64,000 nt of DNA from Lacunisphaera sp. (lineage in GTDB: Bacteria > Verrucomicrobiota > Verrucomicrobiia > Opitutales > Opitutaceae): NCBI GenBank assembly GCA_009695095.1, contig SIBQ01000002.1, forward strand, positions 1 to 64,000, given 5' to 3'. This document shows, in pieces, positions 7,983-17,365 of this stretch; within the stretch, counting starts at the first letter, position 1; every line of letters begins with the position of its first letter. Position numbers and translations under genes: made by a program. A model generated the notes under the pieces. The model saw nothing but the letters and a program-made list of their open reading frames with translations. It did no database searches and had not been told where the DNA came from.

Positions 7983-9257
7983 ATGGAAAAAAACGCCCGT
8001 TCCCTGCCAAGTCCGTGGCGCTGGATTCCGACGCTCTATTTCTGCCAAGGTATTCCCAATGTGGTCGTGACGAGCCTGGCGGTTGTCATGTTCAAAAATT
8101 TGAAGGTCTCGAACACGGATATCGCGTTCTACACCGGCTGGCTGTACCTGCCTTGGGTCATCAAGCCGTTCTGGTCCCCGCTGGTGGATGTGTTCGGGAC
8201 GAAGCGCCGCTGGATCGTGTACCTGCAATTCACGGTCGGCGTGGCGCTGGCGACGGTGGCCCTGACGGTGCCCGGCCCGGACTTTTTCCGTTACACCCTG
8301 GCGGTCCTCTGGCTCATGGCGTTCTCTTCCGCCACGCATGACATCGCCGCGGACGGCTTCTACCTGCTCGCTCTGTCACCCCACCTGCAGGCGGCCTTTG
8401 TCGGCGTGCGCAGCACGTGCTTTCGCCTGGCCATTATCGCCGGCAAGGGCGGTCTTGTATGGCTGGCAGGGCGCTTGCTGGGGATCACGGGTGATGTCCC
8501 GCGGGCGTGGAGTCTCATCTTCACCTTCCTCGCCGGCTTGTTTCTTGTCGCGGGGTTTTATCATCTGCGGGCTTTGCCGATCCTGCCGGCTGACCACCGG
8601 GTGCGCCATGACCTGTCCGCGGCCGCCGACTTCCTGCGGATTTTCAAAGCCTTCTTTGCCAAACCCGGGATCGGCATCGCCCTCGCCTTTCTGCTGTTCT
8701 ATCGCCTGGCCGAGGCCCTCGCGCTGAAACTGGTCGAGCCCTTTCTCCTCGACGCGCGCCCCGTCGGCGGCCTCGGCCTGTCCAACGAGCAGCTGGGCAT
8801 TGGGTATGGCGTCATCGGCGTCATGGCGTTGCTGGCGGGCGGATTGCTCGGAGGCCATCTCATTTCACGTCACGGACTGCGACGGATGCTGTGGCCGATG
8901 ATCCTGATCATGCATGTGCCCATCGCCATCTTCCTCCTGTTGGCGGCGACACAGCCCGCCGGCCTTGTCACCATCTGCGCGGCACTGGCCGTCGAGCAAT
9001 TCGGCTACGGCTTCGGTTTCACCTCCTACATGGTCTACATGATGCTGATCGCGGAGGGAGAGCACAAGACGGCCCACTATGCCATTTGCACCGGTTTCAT
9101 GGCGCTGGGCCTGATGCTGCCGGGGATGGTGGCCGGCTGGCTTCAGGAATGGCTTGGATACGTTGATTTCTTTGGCTGGGTCTGTGTCGCGACGCTGCCT
9201 TCGTTCGTTGCCACCGCCTTGCTCAAGATTGATCCGTCCTTCGGGAAGAAGGTGTAA
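7983..9257 (+). CDS. AmpG-like MFS transporter
   Basis: About 424 residues and twelve predicted membrane helices. The conserved opening WRWIPTLYFCQGIPN, LYLPWVIKPFWSPLVD, and SATHDIAADGFYL identify the AmpG-like branch of the major facilitator superfamily that is common in Bacteroidota and Verrucomicrobiota. E. coli AmpG imports anhydromuropeptides for cell-wall recycling; the substrate of this branch has not been shown. The methionine at 7983 is chosen because homologous proteins begin just before WRWIP; 7950 would add 11 residues and overlap the haem protein gene. No lesions. Confidence 0.8.
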   Translation: MEKNARSLPSPWRWIPTLYFCQGIPNVVVTSLAVVMFKNLKVSNTDIAFYTGWLYLPWVIKPFWSPLVDVFGTKRRWIVYLQFTVGVALATVALTVPGPDFFRYTLAVLWLMAFSSATHDIAADGFYLLALSPHLQAAFVGVRSTCFRLAIIAGKGGLVWLAGRLLGITGDVPRAWSLIFTFLAGLFLVAGFYHLRALPILPADHRVRHDLSAAADFLRIFKAFFAKPGIGIALAFLLFYRLAEALALKLVEPFLLDARPVGGLGLSNEQLGIGYGVIGVMALLAGGLLGGHLISRHGLRRMLWPMILIMHVPIAIFLLLAATQPAGLVTICAALAVEQFGYGFGFTSYMVYMMLIAEGEHKTAHYAICTGFMALGLMLPGMVAGWLQEWLGYVDFFGWVCVATLPSFVATALLKIDPSFGKKV

Positions 9258-9314
9258 CCCTCCTTCTCTCGCCTCCGCGAGCGGGAAGCCGTGCTTTTTT
9301 AACGCGCGTTCTGC

Positions 9315-9506
9315 GCGGGCGCCACGCTCCTTGAACGAGCCGGTGCGCTGCAGGTTGTCTAATTTGCAGAAGATCCGGGCGCCGGTGATCCCCGAGAGCG
9401 GGATTGACTCCGGGCAGGGCGTGACCATCACGCTGCCGGTGATGCGCCGGCTCGCGGCTTGAATATCTGCGAGGGTAATAGTCGCGGGTGATTTAATCGC
9501 AGCTTT
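9315..9506 (-). pseudogene. Remnant of threonine ammonia-lyase (ilvA-type) N-terminus
   Basis: Minus-strand translation gives TITLADIQAASRRITGSVM, then LSGITGARIFCKLDNLQRTG and SFKERGAR, the unmistakable N-terminus of a PLP-dependent threonine/serine dehydratase, including the lysine of the SFKERGA motif that would bind PLP. Similarity ends at about 9315 and the frame then runs into unrelated sequence. A stop codon lies directly upstream and there is no clear start codon. About 64 of the usual 320-500 residues remain. It is a deletion relic between the MFS gene and the EF-hand gene. Confidence 0.8.
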
Positions 9507-9547
9507 CTAGTACACCCCCCGCCCCGTGCAACAAAGATGCGGCCGGC

Positions 9548-9928
9548 TTACTGGCCGCCGTTCCGCTTCTGACGCTTTTCATCGCCGTTCTTCTCGGCCT
9601 CGGCGCGCTCCGCGTCGTTGAGCTTACCATCGCCATCTTTGTCGAAGCGTTTGATTATCTCCTCGCGCACCCGCCCGCCGACAGGTCTGCCGGGGCCGCC
9701 GTTTTTCCGGCGCTCGGCCCGGGCCTTCTCGGCCTCGGCGCGCTCCGCGTCGTTGAGCTTACCATCGCCATCTTTGTCGAAGCGTTTAATCATTTCCTTA
9801 CTGCGCTGCCCCATCTGGCCCGACCGTTCGGTCCCAACCTTTTCCTGCTTGGGTTCGGTCTGGGCCAAGGCGGGAACGGCGAATAGCGTTGCGGTAAAAA
9901 TATAGAGGGATATAGACTTAGTTTTCAT
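9548..9928 (-). CDS. Small secreted EF-hand protein
   Basis: 126 residues: a Sec signal peptide (ISLYIFTATLFAVPALAQ) followed by two EF-hand calcium loops, each reading RFDKDGDGKLNDAERAEAEK. Asp, Asp, Asp, Lys (backbone), Asn and Glu occupy the usual 1-3-5-7-9-12 positions, so both loops look able to bind calcium. The second half is a duplicate of the first and the protein is otherwise highly charged and Lys/Arg-rich. It is probably periplasmic or surface-located. It is divergent from the RelE-fold gene. Similar small EF-hand proteins are numerous in planctomycetes and verrucomicrobia; their partners are mostly unknown. Confidence 0.85.
   Translation of the reverse strand: MKTKSISLYIFTATLFAVPALAQTEPKQEKVGTERSGQMGQRSKEMIKRFDKDGDGKLNDAERAEAEKARAERRKNGGPGRPVGGRVREEIIKRFDKDGDGKLNDAERAEAEKNGDEKRQKRNGGQ
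9590..9787. repeat. Two identical 63-bp direct repeats encoding the EF-hands
   Basis: Positions 9590-9652 and 9725-9787 are base-for-base identical, including third codon positions, with 72 intervening bases. Each copy encodes one EF-hand loop plus the following Ala/Glu helix. Identity at synonymous sites means the duplication is recent or is maintained by gene conversion. Confidence 0.9.
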
Positions 9929-10006
9929 AGCTAGATATTTACGGGGTTTGGTTGTCTAGACAAGACGCACCTTCTCCTCCACGGTTACAGCCGAGACCTT
10001 TTGACC

Positions 10007-10357
10007 ATGTACCAGGTTACCTTTTCCGAGCAGAGCATGCGCGAGCTGAACCAGCTCGACAAAATGGCACAGTTGGCGGCGATTGATCCCATCAGCAAGA
10101 TCCAGTCTTCAGAGCTAGCTCGCCCGCGCGAGCCGCTGGGTAAGTTTCACCGGGCCGGCAAGGATTTTTTCCGGCTGCGGGCGGGGAAATTCCGTTTCTA
10201 TTTCGAGGTGCAGGGCGAGGTGCTGCACACACATTACATCCTGCACAAATCCTCGCTGGAGGACTGGCTGTTCCGCATGAAGCTGCCGGTGTCTGAGCAG
10301 CAATTGGTAGAGCAGCATTCCAAGTTCTGGAAATACCTCGAGAGCCTCGCCAAATAA
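10007..10357 (+). CDS. RelE/ParE-fold small protein, no antitoxin seen
   Basis: 116 residues. The pattern MYQVTFSEQSMRELNQLD, then HRAGKDFFRLRAGKFRFYFEV and VLHTHYIL, fits the RelE/ParE toxin fold: N-terminal strand, helical hairpin, and an Arg-rich sheet with the FRLRxGxxRFYF signature. A C-terminal extension of about 35 residues is not typical of RelE. No antitoxin-like gene lies on either side; the next gene is pssA after 10 bases in the same direction. It could therefore be a domesticated protein rather than a toxin. An ATG at 10007 is preferred over TTG at 10001. Confidence 0.7.
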   Translation: MYQVTFSEQSMRELNQLDKMAQLAAIDPISKIQSSELARPREPLGKFHRAGKDFFRLRAGKFRFYFEVQGEVLHTHYILHKSSLEDWLFRMKLPVSEQQLVEQHSKFWKYLESLAK

Positions 10358-10367
10358 GCTCACCGCC

Positions 10368-11273
10368 ATGTCCGACATCGAGCAGCGCGACAACCCCTAC
10401 AACGTCACCCAGGCGAGCCGTATCTATTTCCTGCCCAACCTGATGACGGCCGGAAATTTGTTTTGCGGTTTCGTTTCGGTTATCAAGTGCATCCAAGCGC
10501 GGCTGCTCTTGGACTTGGGCGAATACGCCACTATCCACATCCAACAGACCTCGATCCAACTCTACACCCAGGCCGTTTGGCTAATTCTCGCGGCTGTGGT
10601 GTTTGATTCGCTGGACGGCCGCCTAGCCCGGATGGGTGGCCGCACGTCACTCTTCGGCGCCGAGTTCGATTCTCTGGCGGACGTCGTTTCTTTCGGCATG
10701 GCGCCGGCCCTAATGGTGTTTTTCCTGATCCTGACGCCACGCGGGGAATACCAGTGGTTTCGTGAGTTCGGCTGGTTGATCGCGTTCGTTTACCTGCTCT
10801 GCGGGGCCGTGCGGCTGGCGCGCTTCAATGTCATCACCAACCCGCTGCTACACCGGGTTGTGGCGGAATCTAACAAGGACTTTGTGGGGCTGCCCATTCC
10901 CGCTGCCGCCGGCACGGTAGCCACGCTGGTGCTCTTGCTGCTCAATATGGCGGCCAACGCCCGTGAATTGCGGCAGTTGACGCTGGCCCTGCCCCTGATC
11001 CTCATCCTCGTGTCGTTTCTGATGGTCAGCACGGTCCCTTATCCAAGCTTCAAGCAGGTGAATTGGGAGACTAAGACTCGCTTTCGCACTTTTGTGGGCT
11101 TGTTTATCCTCGTCGTCATCATCTGGAAACTGCAGGAAATTGCGTTTTTCTTCCTGTTTCTCGCCTACATCTTTTACGGCCTGTTCTCCCATTATCAACG
11201 CGGGGTCCGGCACATCCAGATGAGCACGCTGCGGCGAAAAGTTGTTAAAATGAAGCAGGAAGATTCTGAATAA
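10368..11273 (+). CDS. pssA: CDP-diacylglycerol-serine O-phosphatidyltransferase
   Basis: Makes phosphatidylserine from CDP-diacylglycerol and serine at the inner membrane, the first step to phosphatidylethanolamine. 301 residues with about seven to eight membrane helices. The CDP-alcohol phosphotransferase motif D-G-x2-A-R-x8-G-x3-D-x3-D is complete: D83, G84, A87, R88, G97, D101 and D105 in DGRLARMGG and AEFDSLAD. FLPNLMTAGNLFCGF near the N-terminus is the usual type II Pss opening. It follows the RelE-fold gene closely, so the two are probably cotranscribed. No psd gene is in the window. Confidence 0.92.
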   Translation: MSDIEQRDNPYNVTQASRIYFLPNLMTAGNLFCGFVSVIKCIQARLLLDLGEYATIHIQQTSIQLYTQAVWLILAAVVFDSLDGRLARMGGRTSLFGAEFDSLADVVSFGMAPALMVFFLILTPRGEYQWFREFGWLIAFVYLLCGAVRLARFNVITNPLLHRVVAESNKDFVGLPIPAAAGTVATLVLLLLNMAANARELRQLTLALPLILILVSFLMVSTVPYPSFKQVNWETKTRFRTFVGLFILVVIIWKLQEIAFFFLFLAYIFYGLFSHYQRGVRHIQMSTLRRKVVKMKQEDSE

Positions 11274-11467
11274 CTTTCCTTCATGAGCAACCCGCTGGTT
11301 ATTCTATTTTATTCAGGTCTTCCTCACTGTTTCCGTCTTGGGTTTTTTCCCTCTAAAAACCAGTAGTTGCTGCGATAAAAGCCGGCCATAATAATACGGA
11401 TACTTCCTTATTGAATACATCTCTAATCACACTTTGTTAGTTAATAGCACTAATAACGCCCCTGCCG
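11274..11467. other. AT-rich intergenic region upstream of dnaN
   Basis: 194 bases, distinctly more AT-rich than its surroundings. It must carry the dnaN promoter. A weak AT-rich hairpin (ggttttt / aaaaacc, about 11342-11361) could end pssA transcription. I see no cluster of TTATCCACA-type DnaA boxes, so there is no evidence that it is a replication origin. Confidence 0.4.
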
Positions 11468-12592
11468 ATGAAATTTAAAATCAACCGTGACCACTTCAGT
11501 AACGGCCTAGCCCAAGTCCTTAATGTCGTGGGACCCAAAGCCGCCATGCCTATCCTGAGCAATGTGTTAATAGAGGCTGAAAAAGATCATATATCCCTGA
11601 CGACCACCAATCTAGACCTAGGCATCCGCTGCAAGATCAAGGCCGAGGTCAAGGACGGTGGCGCTGTCACACTCCCTGTCAAACGGCTCGCTACCATAGT
11701 CCGCGAGCTACCTAACGTCGACGTGTCATTCGATTCCTCCGCCAGCCACCAGGTGAAGATCGCGTCGGGCGGCTCCAACTTCCGCATCATGGGCCTTGGG
11801 GCTGAAGAATTCCCCAAGCTGCCGGATTCGGGGGAAGACAAAGCTTTCACCCTCGAACAGGGCGAACTAGCCACGATGCTGAGCAACGTCTCCTACGCGC
11901 AGTCGACCGATGAGACCCGCTACATTCTCAACGGCGTTTATTTCAAAATCAAGGATGGCAAGCTATCACTGGTCGCCACCGACGGCCGCCGCCTCGCGCT
12001 AGTCAGCAAAGAGATGCCGGTGCCATCCGGCAGCACGGGAGCCATCATCCTGCCGGCGAAAACCGTGGCCGAGCTGCTGCGCTTGTTGGGCAAGGGCGAA
12101 AAACTCAAAATCGCCTTCAATGAACGCCGCGCCGCGTTCCAGATCGAAACCGGGAAGGACACCAGCGGCCTGACCGATAGCATTTACCTATTCTCGAAGG
12201 TGGTCGAGGGCAACTACCCCAACTACCAGCAGGTCATCCCAAAAGAGACGCACCAACGCATCAAGCTCGAACGCGAGCTCTTTCTGCAGTGCGTGCACCG
12301 CGCAGCCCTTGTCACTTCGGAAAAATCCAACTCCGTCAAAATCAAGCTTTCCACCAACCTTCTCGAGATCACCGCGTCCTCGCCAGATTTCGGCGAATCA
12401 CACGAGGCGATGGCGATTTCCTACAGCGGCCCTAATCTACAGGCCGCATTCAACCCCCTGTTTGTCATGGATCCGCTCCGGGCTCTCACCAGGGACGAGG
12501 TGTTCTTCGAACTGAAGGACGAAGTTAGCCCCGGCGTGTTCAAGACGCTCGAGAGTTTCGTGTGCGTCATCATGCCGGTGCGCCTGAGCTGA
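11468..12592 (+). CDS. dnaN: DNA polymerase III beta sliding clamp
   Basis: Ring-shaped processivity clamp that tethers DNA polymerase III and other enzymes to DNA. 374 residues with the three-domain layout of the family: N-terminal [20 protein letters not shown], middle domain around [22 protein letters not shown] (about 138-160), and C-terminal ending in the conserved [10 protein letters not shown]. The normal length and intact end argue for a functional essential gene. dnaA and recF are not adjacent, unlike the classical dnaA-dnaN-recF order. Base composition is somewhat lower in GC than flanking genes. Confidence 0.97.
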   Translation: MKFKINRDHFSNGLAQVLNVVGPKAAMPILSNVLIEAEKDHISLTTTNLDLGIRCKIKAEVKDGGAVTLPVKRLATIVRELPNVDVSFDSSASHQVKIASGGSNFRIMGLGAEEFPKLPDSGEDKAFTLEQGELATMLSNVSYAQSTDETRYILNGVYFKIKDGKLSLVATDGRRLALVSKEMPVPSGSTGAIILPAKTVAELLRLLGKGEKLKIAFNERRAAFQIETGKDTSGLTDSIYLFSKVVEGNYPNYQQVIPKETHQRIKLERELFLQCVHRAALVTSEKSNSVKIKLSTNLLEITASSPDFGESHEAMAISYSGPNLQAAFNPLFVMDPLRALTRDEVFFELKDEVSPGVFKTLESFVCVIMPVRLS

Positions 12593-12612
12593 GACCGCCG
12601 CATTCCCCCATC

Positions 12613-13497
12613 ATGCCGGAGAACCTCTCACTGTTTCTCGCCTCATCGGTTGGGGTGCTGCTGCTGCTGTTCTATATCAACCTGCGCGTCGCCTCGCCTA
12701 TGCTGGCGCTTCCGATCCGCTGGCTGCGCTGGATTCTGTTCGCGATCTTTGCCGCCCAGGCCAATGAGCAGTTTGCCATCCTCGACCGGCCATTTTGGGC
12801 TGTGGCGGCGGCGGCTTTCCTTCTCTGGTTCCTGCTCGAGTCGGCGTTCAACTGGCTGAAAGTCAGCGCCATCAGCCTCAGCCCCATGCCGCTATTCCCG
12901 CGTTATGTCGTGAACAGCAGCGGCGACGAGTGGCCGACCCAAAAACGCCTGCTCCGGGTCCGCGACTGGTTACGCGACAATCGTTTCACCCATGTGCAGG
13001 CGCTCAAGGCCGAGCTCGGCGGCGGCATCTGGCTGCGCACGTCCGTCTATCACAATCATGATGACACGCTGCGGTTGCACGTGCTCTTTGTGCCGCAGGA
13101 AAACGGCGCTATCACGGTCTGCTTCAGCCTCACCACGCAGACCGCGGGCGGCCGCCGCTACGTGACGGACAACCTCTACATTCCATTCGGCGGCTTTTAT
13201 CCCGAGAGCTGGCGCGTGGAGCGCAGCCCGTGGCGGCGTAGCGTCCTAGGGCTGGTGGCCCGCCACCGCGCCCGGCTCGAAGCGTCCGGTGAAAACACCC
13301 TGGTCTGGGACATAAATCCCATCGACGACATCAACCAGCAGCAGCAACAGATGGAGCTGATCAACACCGAACTCGGTTACCTGCTCCGCCATGCGGACCG
13401 CGAGGAATACGGCAAGATCACCCCCGAGGGCCGCTTTCGCATTTGGAAGGAAGCATGGCTGCTGGACTATCTGGGCATCGCAGGCCGCTATTCTTAA
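12613..13497 (+). CDS. Membrane protein of unknown function, about 294 aa
   Basis: Starts MPENLSLFLASSVGVLL 20 bases after dnaN. Three hydrophobic segments lie in the first 90 residues (LLLLFYINL, WILFAIFAAQ, AAAAFLLWFLLESAF). The rest is a soluble domain of about 200 residues with YHNHDDTLRLHVLFV, SLTTQTAGGRRYVTDNLYIPFG and a Gln-rich linker NQQQQQMELI. No catalytic motif recognised. The close spacing suggests cotranscription with dnaN, but a shared role is not evident. Confidence 0.75.
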   Translation: MPENLSLFLASSVGVLLLLFYINLRVASPMLALPIRWLRWILFAIFAAQANEQFAILDRPFWAVAAAAFLLWFLLESAFNWLKVSAISLSPMPLFPRYVVNSSGDEWPTQKRLLRVRDWLRDNRFTHVQALKAELGGGIWLRTSVYHNHDDTLRLHVLFVPQENGAITVCFSLTTQTAGGRRYVTDNLYIPFGGFYPESWRVERSPWRRSVLGLVARHRARLEASGENTLVWDINPIDDINQQQQQMELINTELGYLLRHADREEYGKITPEGRFRIWKEAWLLDYLGIAGRYS

Positions 13498-13623
13498 GCT
13501 CTCCCGCGCGCGAGGAATGCTTCCCTCCGCGGCCGGCCGGGCGGAACAGTCAATGTGCGGTTAAACCCGGCTACCGGGCAAAAATGGCTCGTCTCAGGGG
13601 CAATTCCCGCTAACTCGTAAACC

Positions 13624-13926
13624 ATGCTACTGCTCGCCGTCACCGCCATGGAGAAGCTCAAGACGCTCCCGCCCGCCGTCTGGGTGAAGATCGGCATCGC
13701 GGTGGCCGCGTTCATCATATCCATCCTGGTGCTACGCCGGGTGATGAAAATGAACAAGATCATCGCCGCCATCATCGGCTTCGTCGTGGTGACCGTTGTC
13801 TTCTTTTCCTGGGTCTATAATCGTAACGAGCCGAAGTTCCTGACCCCGCTAGTGGAGCGCATCGCGCCCTTTTTCCCCAGTGCCGGCTCCTGCGCCTCCA
13901 GGCAAGGGACTACCCCGAAGCCCTGA
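13624..13926 (+). CDS. Small membrane protein, about 100 aa
   Basis: Two membrane helices: WVKIGIAVAAFIISILVL (about 20-37) and IIAAIIGFVVVTVVFFSWVY (about 46-65), joined by a short basic loop RRVMKMNK. The C-terminal third is Pro/Ser-rich and probably disordered. An internal methionine at residue 9 (13648) is an equally good start. The predicted topology puts both ends on the same side. Function unknown; it lies between the dnaN-linked gene and gnd. Confidence 0.65.
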   Translation: MLLLAVTAMEKLKTLPPAVWVKIGIAVAAFIISILVLRRVMKMNKIIAAIIGFVVVTVVFFSWVYNRNEPKFLTPLVERIAPFFPSAGSCASRQGTTPKP

Positions 13927-14033
13927 GGGCGGGCCGGTGGCTGCAGGATACTACGGCGGGAAGGATTTTATGACCGGTGGATAAAAACAGACCGGTTTTC
14001 ACAGGCAAAGCCACCTAGCATACCCCTCTTCTT

Positions 14034-15539
14034 ATGGCCAAATCCCATTCTGACATCGGACTCATCGGACTCGCTGTGATGGGTCAGAATCTTGCGCTCA
14101 ATATCGCCGACCATGGCTTCCGGATTTCGGTTTACAACCGCACCACAGAAAAAACCGTCAAGTTTGTCGCAGACAATCCGAACACCCCCGGCGGGCTCGT
14201 CGGCAGCATGACGCTCCCGGATTTCGTCCAGTCTCTAACCAAGCCGCGCAAGATGATCATTCTCGTCCAGGCCGGAAAAGCCACTGACGTGGTCATTGAC
14301 GGACTGGTGCCCCTGCTGGAGAAGGGAGATATCATCATTGACGGCGGCAACGCGCTCTGGACCGATACCATCCGCCGCGAGAAGGCGCTGAGCGAAAAAA
14401 GCCTACGCTTCATCGGTTCCGGCGTGTCGGGCGGCGAGGATGGAGCGCGCTTTGGCCCGTCGCTCATGCCGGGCGGTGATTTGGATGTCTGGCGCGAGCT
14501 CAAGCCCATCTGGGAGGCCGTCGCGGCCAAGGTAAACACCAGGACCGGCAAGCCCATCACCGGGGCGGCGCCCAGCAAGCCCGTCTCCGGCGGCGTGCCC
14601 TGCACCACCTACATCGGCGAAAATGGCGCCGGCCACTATGTCAAGATGGTCCACAATGGCATCGAGTATGGCGACATGCAGATGATCTGCGAGGCCTACG
14701 CGCTCATGTCCGGCCTCCTCGGCCTCAAGCCCGCCGAGCAGGCGGAGATTTTCGCCGAGTGGAACCGCGGGGCGCTCGACAGCTTCCTGATCGAAATCAC
14801 GGCGGACATCCTGAAGCAAAAGGATCCCGCCACCAAGAAGAAGGCCTTTGTTGATGTCGTCCTCGATACCGCCGGCCAGAAGGGCACAGGCAAGTGGACC
14901 TCGACCAACGCTCTCGACATGGGCGTCCCCGCCCCGACGATCGCCGAGGCGGTGTTCGCCCGTTGCATATCCGCGATCAAGGATGAGCGCATCGCCGCCG
15001 CCAGGATTTTGAAAGGTCCGGGCAGGAAATATCACGGCTCACGACAAGCGCTCGTGCAGGCCATCCACGATGCTCTCCACTGTGCAAAGATCTGCTCCTA
15101 CGCGCAGGGCTTCCAGCTCATGCGCAGAGCGCAAAAAGAATACAACTGGAAGCTGAATTTCGGCGAGATCGCCCAGATCTGGCGGGGGGGGTGCATCATA
15201 CGCGCCGCGTTCCTCCAGAAGATCACCGAGGCCTACGCGCGGAAACCCGACTTGGCGAACCTGCTGCTCGACCCGTATTTCAGCAAGACGGTGAAGAAGG
15301 CGCAGGCCAACTGGCGCAAAGTCGTGTCGCTCGCTGCCGAGTGCGGCGTGCCGACCCCGACCTTCTTCTCGGCGCTCAGCTACTATGACAGTTACCGCTC
15401 CGCCCGCCTGTCCGCCAACCTGCTCCAGGCGCAGCGGGACTACTTTGGCGCGCACACTTACGAACGCGTCGACCAGCCCCGCGGCAAGTTTTTTCACATC
15501 GACTGGCCGGAGCCAAGCCGTCCGCAGCTTTCGATTTGA
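14034..15539 (+). CDS. gnd: 6-phosphogluconate dehydrogenase, decarboxylating
   Basis: Oxidative pentose phosphate pathway: 6-phosphogluconate plus NADP to ribulose 5-phosphate, CO2 and NADPH. 501 residues, slightly longer than the usual 470-490. The nucleotide fold opens with [21 protein letters not shown], the substrate site includes [21 protein letters not shown] and [14 protein letters not shown] (catalytic Lys and substrate-binding Asn), and [13 protein letters not shown] is intact. The last is encoded across an eight-G run (15184-15191) that keeps frame. Intact and monocistronic as far as can be seen. Confidence 0.95.
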   Translation: MAKSHSDIGLIGLAVMGQNLALNIADHGFRISVYNRTTEKTVKFVADNPNTPGGLVGSMTLPDFVQSLTKPRKMIILVQAGKATDVVIDGLVPLLEKGDIIIDGGNALWTDTIRREKALSEKSLRFIGSGVSGGEDGARFGPSLMPGGDLDVWRELKPIWEAVAAKVNTRTGKPITGAAPSKPVSGGVPCTTYIGENGAGHYVKMVHNGIEYGDMQMICEAYALMSGLLGLKPAEQAEIFAEWNRGALDSFLIEITADILKQKDPATKKKAFVDVVLDTAGQKGTGKWTSTNALDMGVPAPTIAEAVFARCISAIKDERIAAARILKGPGRKYHGSRQALVQAIHDALHCAKICSYAQGFQLMRRAQKEYNWKLNFGEIAQIWRGGCIIRAAFLQKITEAYARKPDLANLLLDPYFSKTVKKAQANWRKVVSLAAECGVPTPTFFSALSYYDSYRSARLSANLLQAQRDYFGAHTYERVDQPRGKFFHIDWPEPSRPQLSI

Positions 15540-15606
15540 GTCCGGCGCCAGGTCTCAGGAGCGGATAAATATTGAATATATCCGGACCGCCGTTTCGTCT
15601 CACTGC

Positions 15607-16382
15607 ATGATTCGCTTCCGCATCCTCCTGGTCCTCCTCCTGCTGATGGCTGCCGCCCCGGTGCAGGCCCAGCCGCGCGACCGCAAGGACAACCGGTGGC
15701 AAGAGCACGATCGTGGCCCGCGCGTCATTCTTTACCAACACGCAGATTATCGTGGTGACGCGCTGGTGGTCTACCCGGGCGATTCACACGAAAATCTATC
15801 GAGACTGACTTTCGAGGGCAGCGGCACACTCAATGATCGCATCTCTTCCATCCGGGTGGAGGGCGGGGCCGAGGTTTATGTTTACGAAAACGCCCGTTAT
15901 CGCGGCGCGGTGATGCGCTTGACCGAAAACACCCGCGACCTCACTGGACGGCTGTTACCGGCCGGGGTGTCGGCCAGCTGGAACGACCGCATTTCCTCGC
16001 TGCGGGTGGAAGCGCGCCAGCGCGTCTCCAGTGACAAAGAGCGCGCTAAGCCCGACGTCATTATCAAGCAGGCCTATCTCGACCTGCTGGCGCGCGAGCC
16101 GGATCCGAGCGGTCTGCGCAATTACCGCGGCCTGATTATCGACCAAGGCTGGACCGAACTCATGGTGCGCGACCACATCCGGCGCAGCGATGAGTTCCGC
16201 CGGGAAGGAGCTGACCACATCGTCCGCCGGGCCTACCTTGACTTGTTTGGCCGGGAACCCGACCCCAGCGGGCTGAAGCAATACCGCTCCTGTTGGAGAA
16301 GGACTGGACCGAGAGTGATGTGCGCGACGATTTGCGGCGCAGCGAAGAATATAGAAAAAATCAAACGGACACTAGGCGATAG
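15607..16382 (+). pseudogene. Secreted beta/gamma-crystallin plus DUF4214-like protein, one frameshift
   Basis: Signal peptide (ILLVLLLLMAAAPVQAQ), then two beta/gamma-crystallin motifs, each with the calcium double-clamp sequence NDRISS (LNDRISSIRVE, WNDRISSLRVE), then two repeats similar to DUF4214: AYLDLLAREPDPSGLRNYR and AYLDLFGREPDPSGLKQYR. After GLKQYRS the frame is lost near 16287. Restoring one missing base gives LLLEKDWTESDVRDDLRRSEEYR and a stop at 16380-16382, matching the first repeat. The missing part is only the last 30 or so residues, so a partly functional protein is conceivable. Calcium-dependent surface role is inference. Confidence 0.8.
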
Positions 16383-17358
16383 AGCATGGTCCGGCCGATC
16401 TCAGGCACGGCAAAGTCCGTTTTGGCGAGATTAGCCGCTAGCCGCGCGAGAAGCAAGTCGTTGAGCGGTTGGTCCAAGCCGTCATCCGCTAGCGGAAAAC
16501 AACCGAAGTGCATCGCCAGGCTTTGGCGGGCGCGCAAATCGCGGTGAATCCGGACGGCCTCGGCTGGCGTGCAATGCACTGCCTCCATGAACCAGCGTGG
16601 CTCGTAAGATCCGATGGGAATCAGGGCGAGGGCGAAGGGGCCGAGCCGGGAGCCTATTTCCTGGAAACAGCCGCAGTAACCCGAGTCACCGGTAAAGTAG
16701 ATTCGGCCGGCGGCGGTCTTCAGGGCGAAGCCGCACCACAGGGTCTGGCAGCGGTCCCACGGCCAGCGGGCGGCAAAATGCTGCGCGGGGGTGCACACCA
16801 CCTCGAGTTCCGAGCGTGCTTGATGGGCCTGCCACCAGTCGAGCTCCACGACGCTGCCCACGCCACGTGACTCAAGCTAGGCCTTGTTGCCCAGTGTCGT
16901 AAGAATGAGCGGCCGGCGTTCGCGGGCCAGCCAACGCAGCGTCGGCAGGTCGAGGTGGTCATAGTGATTATGGCTGACTAGCACGACGTCGATGAGGGGC
17001 AGCTGCTCGAGCGGCAGGGCAGGCGGGCGCACGCGCCTCGGCCCGGCCCAGAAAAATGGCCCCGCACAGGGCAAAAAATAGGATCGGTAAGGATATTCAG
17101 CCCGGGAAGCTGCAGCAGAAAAGTCGAATGGCCCACCAGTGTGACAGCGACCTGGCCCGCTGGCACCGCAGCCGGCAGTTCCGGCTTGGACGGCGCGGCA
17201 GCGGACCACGGCCAGCGCGCGCCCTGGCCCAGAAACAATCGCTGGGCCCACCACTTGGGCAAATCGGAAAATCCCCGGGCTTGCCGCCAGCCCAGCGGAT
17301 TGATGAAGCGCCACCCATCGCAGTGGTCGCTGACCGGAAAAGGCGGCGCACCGGCCAT
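16361..17358 (-). pseudogene. Metallo-beta-lactamase-fold hydrolase, one frameshift and one amber stop
   Basis: Related to NAPE-PLD/UlaG-like MBL hydrolases (Lactamase_B_2). The N-terminal part (from 17358) contains VGHSTFLLQLPGLNILTDPIF. One T is missing from a run at 17052-17056 (A-run on the plus strand). The middle part has the metal motif SHNHYDHLD and ends at an in-frame TAG (16877-16879). Translation continues in the same frame as LESRGVGSVVELDWW, then TPAQHFAARWPWD, FTGDSGYC and a normal C-terminus at 16361. Two independent lesions make function unlikely. It follows gmk by 7 bases and overlaps the crystallin gene tail by 22 bases. Confidence 0.85.
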
Positions 17359-17365
17359 GGCTGGT

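Noticed and set aside
11274-11467. AT-rich region upstream of dnaN as a possible oriC
   Set aside because: No TTATCCACA-like boxes were found and dnaA is not adjacent.
13560-13600. Stem cccgg-cta-ccggg as a terminator
   Set aside because: The stem is short and is followed by an A-run rather than a U-tract.
13976-13984. TTATCCACC on the minus strand, close to a DnaA box
   Set aside because: Single imperfect copy with no cluster or AT-rich unwinding element; not evidence of an origin.
15184-15191. G8 run in gnd as a phase-variation switch
   Set aside because: gnd is a housekeeping gene, the frame is open and no on/off logic is evident. Kept only as evidence of base-call quality.
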